Origin: Tolypeutes matacus
Lineage: Eukaryota; Chordata; Mammalia; Cingulata; Chlamyphoridae
Length of the DNA: 64,000 nt
NCBI GenBank assembly: GCA_026826555.1
Contig: JAKSZT010054334.1
Span: 33,720,081 to 33,784,080, forward strand
Reading direction: 5' to 3'
The notes beneath the pieces were generated by a model that worked only from the letters and a program-made list of their open reading frames with translations, did no database searches and had not been told where the DNA came from. Position 1 is the first letter of the stretch. Each line of letters starts with the position of its first letter. Of the stretch, positions 55,939 through 64,000 are shown piece after piece. Both the position numbers and the translations under genes were made by a program.

Positions 55939-58870
55939 CATGAATTTTCTTGGGGAAAAAAGTCTTGATAGGCTGTTTTACAGTCTAGGCTGATTTTAAG
56001 GAGGACATCCTAACAGTAACAAAAATGCAATTACTTCTTAAATTCCTTGAAGATTAGAGAAAAATAAAACCCAAATCAAGTGCATCTTATCTTGAAAAAA
56101 AGATACAGTGTAGGGAAGAAATTACTACCCTATAAATTTTGATGTAGACAATTAGTAAAATCATAATGTGAAAATAAATCAGTTAACATCTAGGATAATA
56201 ATTGCTAGAAAGCAGCAGTGAAGTTATTTTTCCAAAAGACATCAAAACTAGGGAATAATATATGATTTATTTCTATGGTGCTTTCCAAATTACAGTGTTT
56301 TTTCACCCACATAATCCCTTAAAATGACTGTGAAGTGGTTAGGAAATTACCACCCACTTCCTTTTCCCATTTCATAGATAAGAAAATTGAGAAAAAAATA
56401 TAATTTCACTGGAAAGTATAATACATGTAATATTTCACCTCTAAAACTTTATTTCACCTTGGAAAGAGATGGTAACAGGTAGATTTAACCCACATCCATA
56501 CAAACAGAATGCACATACATACAACACAAATGCACATGGAACTAAGATATTAGGAAATATTCCCAGCTGCAGAGAGGAGAATGTCTTAGCATTCTGAAAG
56601 ACTCTCAAGTCTGAATCCTCAAATCTATTTGAAGGAAACATAATAGAAACTTTTTCAAAACAGTTTGAGAATTAAATATATAAAACTTTAGCTGGGGAGT
56701 TGCTATATTCAAATATGTGTAGTTTAGAGAAGCTGTATCTTTGCTTTCATCCATTGATTCCTTCAGTTAGTATTTATTGGAAGCCTAACATAACCAGCAA
56801 TTCTAGTTAGTAAGGATTCAAATATTAATAAAAGGGAGACTAGTAAAGGAAACATAAACACAAATATCACAAGGCAATGTGATTTATGCTTTGAAGGAAA
56901 AGACCCTAAGGGAGAATTTATGAGGAGTGGGCTAACTGCCTGAGAAGGTGTAGCAGGCACCCCAGGGTGCTGAGTTGACAGATGGCTTGATGAAAAATCT
57001 GACAACAGGAGCTCTGCAGTATCCATAATCTCACCGGAGAAAAGTCTAGTGGCTAGACACTGGAGTCACACTGACCTGGTTTCCTGTTATGGTTCAGTGA
57101 CTGGACAAGTTACTTAACCTTTGATATTGATTTTCTCATCTGAAAAGTAGGGAAAACTATCCCTACCTCAGACTTGTAAGAATTAAATCAGATCTTGCAT
57201 GAAATATATTTGACGAAATACCTGACATACAATAAGTGCTTATTTTTACACACACACACATACACACACACTCCACTGAGTCAACAGCGACACACTAGAA
57301 ATGAAATGTGCATAAAACCAGGATAGTACAGTGAACCAAGTGCCCATAATCAAACATCCGGTTTTTAAGCAAACATACTTTCACTTTTTTCCTCCCCATG
57401 TGATCTATATAAGGTTCATTTACTGATGACACTGCCTTAAATGCCTTCCTCAAAGGTATAAGCAAAGTCTTTTTAAAATATATGTGTCAACTTGGATCTA
57501 TTTGTTAAGGAACAAATATTTACAGAGTGCCTGTTAAAGCATTGTAGTCAGTCTACAGGGAATACTAAGCAAGAGCTAAATGTGTTGAGAAGATAAGAGA
57601 CCTTGCTGGGCTGCCTTAACCCAGACTGGTAAAAAGAGGCTCCCTGTGTTTAGTCCTGCTCAGGAGCTCAGGTGAAAACAGCCAGAAGACCTGGAAGCCA
57701 TTTGGGGAATCTGAAATCTGAAAGAATAAAATTAAGTTTGGTCGGCGATGGTTCTAATGGATTTCTTAATTTTGAGGTTCTGAAGTGCTGAAGGCTGACA
57801 GCTCTGCATTACCATTTAAATTAACAAAAATCTTTGGGAAAGTCTGCATTTTAAGTCAGAAATGTATATCTTATTAGTACTGAAACCTGTATAAAGTAAT
57901 AGAAATTGTTGAGTCAATTCCATGCAGGCAGCTTGAAGAGTCTCCAAAGGACCATATCACTGAGAAATCAAGATGGCAGCCGACTATGGATTAGGACATC
58001 ACAGAAAATGGGTCAGTATAAAAGTGTTGTGATATTCACCAATGGCAAGGGCATTTCTACATAAACTCCACACAATGAAGAGTTGGAATTTTTACATAAC
58101 AAAAATAGAAATGGATTTGCTTTTCTAAAAACTTTTTGAACTCTTGATATGTTAACAACAGATATATTTAGTAAATTGTTTAACAGAAAATAGTTTCTAT
58201 GCATGTATCAAAAAATAACTCAGATATTAAGTTATTTTATGCAAATTGTTTATTCTCATGAGAGGGAATCAATTGATCGACTGAGTCAAGGAACAAAGGC
58301 ATTTTGAAATAAGAATTATAAGAAAGAGGCAAGAGAGGAGAAAAGAAGGCAGTCAGTGTTCAATGTAAGAACAGTGAATGTTTGTACATTTTTGGGAGCA
58401 AACTAATTAATTAGTTGGCATTCTATCCTTGAGTAGGCTGACTAAAGGTACCAAAGAAAACAGTTCCAGTTCTTCATAGATTCTCCAGAAAGCTGCAGGT
58501 CAGGCTGGATTACTGTGATGTCAGCCAGTGTCATACATCAGCATATCCACCTTGCTTAGATGAGGGTCACAGCATTTCCCCCATAAGAACATCTCACCTG
58601 CGATTCTTTCACAAGTCAAATTATTGTATAAAATCCCTTATGGAATTTTAACGCTAATGAAATTTCAAACACTTCCACAAAGGGAAAGAGAAGACTCACA
58701 GTAAAGTGTTAGAAAAGAACATAATGCATTGCATAGGTGCTGCAATAGATTATTCTGGCTGAAATGGAGAGTTATTATTATTAGGGGGAAGAGATGGCTG
58801 GAAAGGCAGGTTGAAGGCAGACTATGCACGACCCTGAACAAGTCTGACCTTTATTCCAGAGGCATTTGAA
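55939..58870. other. Intergenic, MIR copies only
   Basis: Reversed MIR piece at 56285-56400 ('cccatttcatagataagaaa'), MIR at 57050-57245 ('caagttacttaacctttga', 'ctgacatacaataagtgct') and a CA microsatellite at 57249-57272. No gene seen. Confidence 0.55.
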
Positions 58871-58883
58871 AAAGGAAAAGACA

Positions 58884-59140
58884 GGGAAGCGGATGTGGCT
58901 CAAGTGGTTGTGCTCCCGTTTGCCATATGGGAGGCCCAGTTCAAATCCTGGGGCCTTCTAGTGAAGGCAAGCTGGCCCGCGGTGCCACGGTGAGCTGACG
59001 ACCCGCATGACGCCACACAGCATTATGATGCAACAAAAAGGAGACAAGCAGACACAAAAAAACGCACAACAAATGGACACAGCGAGCACAAGCAGCAATG
59101 GGGGGATAAATAAATAAATAAATCTCTAAAAAAAAAAAAA
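58884..59140 (+). mobile_element. DAS-type SINE
   Basis: A perfect direct repeat aaaggaaaagaca lies at 58871-58883 and 59141-59153. Head gggaagcggatgtggctcaa, body with 'aaggagacaagcagacaca', tail aaataaataaatctc plus an A run. Confidence 0.88.
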
Positions 59141-59364
59141 AAAGGAAAAGACACGATCAAACTGTGTTGGGGATTGCTTTGCTATTTAGGCATAGGATAG
59201 ATCAGAGCAGGGACAGACTAGTTAGGAAGCCATGACAGTAAACCAGGCCTAAGTGCTCAAATCAGAGTAGATTCAAGAGAAATGAACCCACACCCATACA
59301 ATTGTAACTTAGTATACAATTTATTTAGTTACTCTATTTCTTGATTGTCTGTCTTTCCTGAAAA

Positions 59365-59475
59365 ACGCCCACAAGGGCAGGGATTTTTCTTGGTTTTCTT
59401 CACTGATGTATTTCAGGCATCTTGAACAGTGCTTAGCACATAATAGGTACTCAATAAATGCATGTAGGCTGAATG
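59365..59475 (+). repeat. L2 LINE 3' end
   Basis: 'aagggcagggatttttcttg' and 'gcacataataggtactcaat' followed by aaatgcat are the L2 3' terminus. Confidence 0.7.
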
Positions 59476-59519
59476 AGTAGATAGACAGAGTATCTAAGAG
59501 ACAATCTACCATGAAATTG

Positions 59520-59760
59520 AAAAATAATACCTAACACATTGAGAATTTACTACATGCAAAGCACTGTTTGTGGTGCTTTATGGGTATCAAATTGTTTAAT
59601 CCTTGGGTTTACAGTAACCCTAGGAGATAGGGTAATCCCATTGCAAATAAGGAAACCAAGGCACAGCATGGTAAGCAAAATAGCTTAGTAATATATCATG
59701 GAAAGGGTAGAACTAGAATCTGAATGCACATAGGCTGACTCTGCAGCCCACATGTCATAA
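59520..59760 (-). repeat. MIR SINE, reverse orientation
   Basis: 'catgcaaagcactgtttgtg', 'aataaggaaaccaaggcaca' and 'tagaatctgaatgcacatag' follow MIR read backwards. Confidence 0.7.
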
Positions 59761-61110
59761 TGCTTCTTGCAGGCTCATGGGGTGAAGAGGTGAAATGGGA
59801 GAAAGACTGAAGGAAATTAGGAGTCATATGCCTAATGGTGGAAGTTGAAGCGCTGGAAGTAGAGGAATTTGTTGAAAATAGAACAAAAGACTAATGACAG
59901 ATGCTTAGCTTTCTCAGGATTACCCATTCTTTTCCTAATGAACATACAATTGCTGATGTTGGTGGGCTGGTGAGTTGTGGCTTCTCTGTAGATCTATATT
60001 ATTGCCTTTAAATTAGGACAAAATAAACAAGGGTTAAAACCATTCATTTTCCAAAAGTGCAATAGTTGGGGAACCCAGTTCTGAGAGGGAAAAAAAGGGA
60101 TCTCTCTTTTTATGAAATTCAGTGTTAGGTTTATATATATTGGTTTGGAGTGTTTTAAGCATTGTAAAAAAAATGGTGCATCTGACAGCCCTAAATGACA
60201 ACCTCAGGCAGTCAAGTATCTGTTAACAAGAGACACTCTGTCTATTAGAGCAGAATACTGGGGTATCTTGTGGGTCCCCAGAGCCGAATGGCAGTGAAGT
60301 CATGTTATATTGGAAACAATTCACATTATCACCTCTAACTACTGAAAGCAGGAAATCGTCAGATGTACACTTGGAGAGCTACATCAAAAGCCTTTAAAAA
60401 GGTTGTTCTGATAATTATGCTTTCAATAAGTAATGTTGGAAAACTGTCTCACCTATTACATTTTTTGGAGGAGACTATACCTACTCAACCCCTAAAAATT
60501 GCCGGCAAAAGGCCTTTGTGTTGAGTCAGCTACAGTTTATAGACAAATTTGCTGATGCTAGACATTGAAATATGTAAATAAAGTAATATGTTTTATAAAA
60601 ACAAACAGCAATATCTGTATCTGATTTAATCCAAATGTCCAGTTTATCAAAATAATCGAATACACCGCTCACTTCATTTTCACACCATCTCTATTCAGCA
60701 CAGACAGAAACTAGGACTATGTGATTTCTTTGGAAGGAACAGAACTGCCAGTTTCCTCAATTCTAATCTGCATTTGTTAGTCAAGAGTTGTGTGATGTAC
60801 CTCCAGCAAAAATAAGGAAAAACAACAGTGGAAATTGACCTGCTTGTGAGGAAATGACATGTTTTAAAAGGTAAATGATCATAATTCAGTAATCCAGGAA
60901 ACTTCTTTCTCATGGACTACATCTCTTTAGGCCTCGGTTTCTTCAATTGTATCATAGGAAATTTAGCCCCAAATTTCCAGAATCATGCCCCCAACCTCCA
61001 CCAAAGACCAGATTTCATGTGACATTTTCATGATTTTTACATCTGTATACAATTGAACTGTTATTTATAAACTTTTCGTTTTTAAAACAGACTCACTTTT
61101 AAGAAATCTA
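59761..61110. other. Intergenic, nothing recognised
   Basis: AT-rich single-copy-looking DNA with no notable frame or repeat that I can identify. Confidence 0.5.
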
Positions 61111-61114
61111 AATA

Positions 61115-61320
61115 GGGGAGTGGATGTGGCTCAAGCAGTTGAGCACCTCCTTCCCACATGGGAGGTACTGGGTTTGATTCCCAGTGCCTCCCCAAAACAA
61201 AATCCAACAACATGCAAACAAATGAAAAAAAACAACTCAAGGAGCCAATGTGGCTCAGAGGTTGTGCAGGCTTCCCGCATATGAGGTCCCAGTACCTAAA
61301 AAAAAAAAAAAAAAAAAAAG
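61115..61320 (+). mobile_element. DAS-type dimeric SINE
   Basis: Head 1 gtggatgtggctcaagcagt; head 2 aggagccaatgtggctcag; A tail at 61299-61319. Confidence 0.82.
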
Positions 61321-61389
61321 AAAATAATTACAATGAAAATTAAACACTGGATTAAATCTTACCTAGGTATTGTCTTTAAAAACTGTGAT

Positions 61390-62200
61390 TCTCTTTGGGC
61401 TGTCTATGTGTCAGCTGGGCCCAAAGACTTGGTGGAGCTGCAACACCTACTTTCCTGTTCATTGGACTCACCCAGGACAACTAACAAGGGGTTGAGGATT
61501 TATAACCACCACACCAAGGAAACGAGAGAGCCTACAACTGCAAGCAAGAGAGTCCCACCCATTGGCTGTATGGGATTGAAGACCCCTCTCAATTAGAGGT
61601 GGAGTGGACATCACCATCCAGAATCCTCAGGATTGGGAAATGAACTATAGACTTAAAGTGAACTTACTGGTATTCTACTATAGACATATTGTGATTCTAG
61701 CATGGAAAAAATTACAATATTGATGTGGAGGCAGTGGCCACTGGAGGCTCTGAGGGCAGGGAGAGGGAAAAACAGTTGTAACATGGAAGCTTTTTTGGGA
61801 CTTGGGAATCATCCTGAATGACATTGCAACAACAGATATAGGCCATTTTATATCATCATATAACATGCAAAGCTGTGTGGGAGAGAGTGTAGACTACAAT
61901 GTGAATTTTTTTTTTTTTTTTTTACCAGGAGGTACCGGGGATCGAACCCCGGTCTCTCTATATGGCAGACAGACGCTGAACCTCTTGAGCCACATCCGTT
62001 TCCCTACAATGTGAATTTTGGTCCATGCTCAGTGGCAAAGCCCCAGGATGCGTTTATCAATTGCAATGAATGTGCCACACTAATGAAGGATGTGGTTTAT
62101 ATGGGAGGGTGTGGGAGGTGTGGGGAGTGGGGCATATGGGAATCCCTATATTTTTTGTGTAACATTTATGTAATCTAAGTATCTATAAAAAAACAACAAC
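61390..62200 (+). repeat. L1-3'UTR-like or unassigned repeat, interrupted by a SINE
   Basis: 'gtgggagagagtgtagactac', 'ccatgctcagtggcaaagcc' and 'tgccacactaatgaaggatg' with a G-rich 'gggtgtgggaggtgtgggg' tract and an A-rich end. The end resembles the L1 3'-end segment at 26930-27140. It has no ORF of note. Confidence 0.5.
61910..62003 (-). mobile_element. Monomeric tRNA-like SINE, reverse
   Basis: A 16-bp direct repeat ctacaatgtgaatttt lies at 61894-61909 and 62004-62019. Body: gggatcgaaccccggtctct to gagccacatccgtttccc. Confidence 0.87.
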
Positions 62201-62319
62201 TACCATTGTGAGAACTGCTCTTTCTTTGATAGGAAAGGAGATAAGCAAGTGTTAGAGACACATAACATCATAATTTCTTCTAGATGGTCTCAGGATTAAG
62301 AATATTGAAAATGTTTGTT

Positions 62320-62487
62320 TATTGTTTATTGTTATTATTATTGAAATAATGAAAATGCTCTAATAATGATTGAAGTGATGAATGCACAACTATGTGATTA
62401 TACCAAATACCATTGATTGTACACTTTGGACGAATTGTATGCTTTATTAATATGTAGCAATAAAATTGATTTGTTTAAAAAAAAAAT
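62320..62487 (+). mobile_element. LINE-1 3' end fragment
   Basis: Nearly the same sequence as the L1-B 3' end at 17150-17300 ('gatgaatgcacaactatgtg', 'caataaaattgatttgttta'), ending in an A run. It shows that this 3' terminus is shared by independent L1 copies. Confidence 0.75.
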
Positions 62488-62691
62488 AAGATAAACAACC
62501 CATGGAAGAAACAGACGAAAAGATGAATGGTAACTCACAGCACAAACCAGAATGGCCAAAAACACGTGAAAAACTGTGTAACTCCTCTAAGAACCAGAGA
62601 AATGCAAATTAAGAATCACAATCAGGTGGAAGAAAAACTGTAAAGTCTGTTGGTACCACAGATGGCAAAAATGTGGCATTTTGAGAACCTA

Positions 62692-64000
62692 GGGGCCAAG
62701 ATGGCGTTAGTGTAGGAGGGCGCACACTGCAAGCTCCCAGAGCAAGGCGGATTGGGGACGGGGTCCTGCCCGGGGGTCTGTGCTGTGCACGCGTGGAGTG
62801 AGAGGCTTGGGACATCTATCTGCGCGGATCGGCGGCGTGGACCGAACGGAGATTCGTGAGTTTTGAGGCTGCCGGTGGAGGTTGGCACAGGCGGCTGAGC
62901 CCCGCGGTTAGGGAAAAAAAAATAAAACGGCCATTTGGAGCCGCGGGCAGGGCGAAAAAGTTTTATTTTCTGGGGATCTGGCTGCCTGGTGCCCCTTGGA
63001 CCTTGTGTGAACAGAGCAAACGAGCCAATCAGCACCCGGTGAACCGGAGGGGGATTTTGGTTGGGGAACGGAGCTGATTTCCCTAGCCACCCAGGGATAA
63101 GACCCGGGCCGCTGCAGAGCCAGGAGGAAGGGACACTTCCCAAAAAAGGGAGGGTTCGGTTGGAAGACAGGGAAGGGTATTTTATATTTTTAGACATCCA
63201 TCTGGCTGCCTGCACCGCCCCATAGCTTTGGGGAGCAGATAAGCCGACCTGAAGCAGCATCAGGCTGAGAGCAGACGCGAATCTGCACTCAAACTGATTT
63301 ACTGAGCAGCCCGGTGACGCTGGAGCTCGGTGCCAGAAGGGGCGGAATCCGCCATCTTTAGCACTCCTCACTGACTAACATCAGAGCTTCAGCTAACCTG
63401 GGGAGTCCGGAAAGTGGGAGGTGCTTGATTAATTTCCACGGGCCCAGCTAGGGTCCCTTCCGTAAGGGGGTTGGTCTAGAGGAGGAATTATTTTGGGTCC
63501 TGCATTTGGCTAAAAAAAAAAAAAAAAGTGAGGTCACCTCAACAAATGAAAAATAAATTCTTTTTAATTTAGTTTAATAGCTAAAAGCTGCTTCAGGACC
63601 TGCATATAGAACCCTGTGGGGAAATTCATTGATAAACACAAGTAGGCAGGAAAGATCCACGTGGACCCTAGGGGAATCATTGACTCCCCTTAGCTCTGTT
63701 TGACTGCTTGCCTGTGTGGATCTTTGGTTTCTCTCTGTTACTTTCTGGTCTATTGCTATTATTCCCGTTTTCCTCCCCCCTTCCTTTTTCCTTCTATTTT
63801 TTTTTTTTTTTAAATAGGTGCTGCCAGCTGGTCACTTATTTGCTGGGCTTCTTATTCAGTAATTTCCCACTCGCTCTATATATTGATTCTGTATTACAAA
63901 CTATCGCTTCTCCTTCCTGCATCTTTCTGCCTTCTGTTTTCTGTTGTGGCTCTTAGAGACAACATTTTTTCATAGGCCCACAACTTAAGGGTGTCAATTT
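62692..64000 (+). mobile_element. LINE-1 5' end (5' UTR/promoter), running off the window
   Basis: It starts gggccaagatggcgttagt, a YY1-type CAAGATGGCG right at the start, which is typical of L1 5' ends. It continues as GC- and CpG-rich DNA, then AT-rich DNA. It is not alignable by eye to the L1-A/L1-B 5' UTR, so another subfamily. A 249-codon antisense open frame inside it (62622-63371) has no recognisable domain. ORF1 is not reached before 64000. Family assignment is inferred. Confidence 0.6.

Noticed and set aside
313..62003. tRNA genes suggested by box-A/box-B-like motifs at some twenty sites.
   Set aside because: All are SINE heads with A tails, target repeats and no tRNA cloverleaf that I could fold.
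62622..63371. A 249-codon minus-strand open frame, the longest in the window.
   Set aside because: It lies antisense to the GC-rich L1 5' UTR, with no recognised domain; kept only as part of an antisense-promoter remark.

Overview
This is a 64 kb stretch of mammalian nuclear DNA. It holds long introns, one CpG-rich promoter and dense retrotransposons. About twenty insertions of a tRNA-like SINE (box-A-like 'gatgtggctcaag', then 'ggttcgattccc' and 'cctcc') are recognisable. This resembles the DAS-type SINEs of armadillos, so I infer a xenarthran, most likely an armadillo. That identification rests on recalled family knowledge, not on a search.

Two protein-coding genes sit head to head around a CpG island near 38.3-39.2 kb. 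To the left, on the minus strand, is BORA, the Aurora-A cofactor that activates PLK1. One non-coding first exon and nine coding exons (493 codons) were rebuilt, and all splice phases agree. The last coding segment, expected to carry the beta-TrCP degron, lies beyond the left edge. To the right, on the plus strand, is MZT1 (gamma-tubulin ring complex subunit MOZART1). It is complete, with three coding exons and 84 residues. From memory of human 13q22, this is the BORA-MZT1 pair, with DIS3 expected further left and the DACH1-side gene desert to the right. The shared promoter has two CCAAT boxes 32 bp apart and CHR-like elements (TTCGAA, TTTGAA), as expected for two G2/M genes.

Layout. 1-1788: broken Hsmar1-type mariner split by a SINE. 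1.8-4.6 kb: BORA intron. 4.6-5.2 kb: BORA exon 10. 5.8-17.5 kb: two nested LINE-1 elements that make up most of BORA intron 9. 18.6-37.3 kb: the remaining BORA coding exons among MIR, L2, L1 and SINE copies. 38.2-38.8 kb: promoter and first exons. 39.8-44.1 kb: an antisense LINE-1 in MZT1 intron 1. 45.7 and 50.9 kb: MZT1 exons 2 and 3, with a long AT-rich 3' UTR. 52.7-64 kb: no gene seen, only repeats, ending in the 5' end of another LINE-1 that runs off the window.

No bacterial-type feature, CRISPR array, true tRNA gene or undescribed gene system was found. The most interesting material is transposon archaeology (nested L1s with a possible 3' transduction, a same-site double SINE insertion, a tiny mRNA retrocopy, an Hsmar1-like mariner outside primates) and the mitotic bidirectional promoter.
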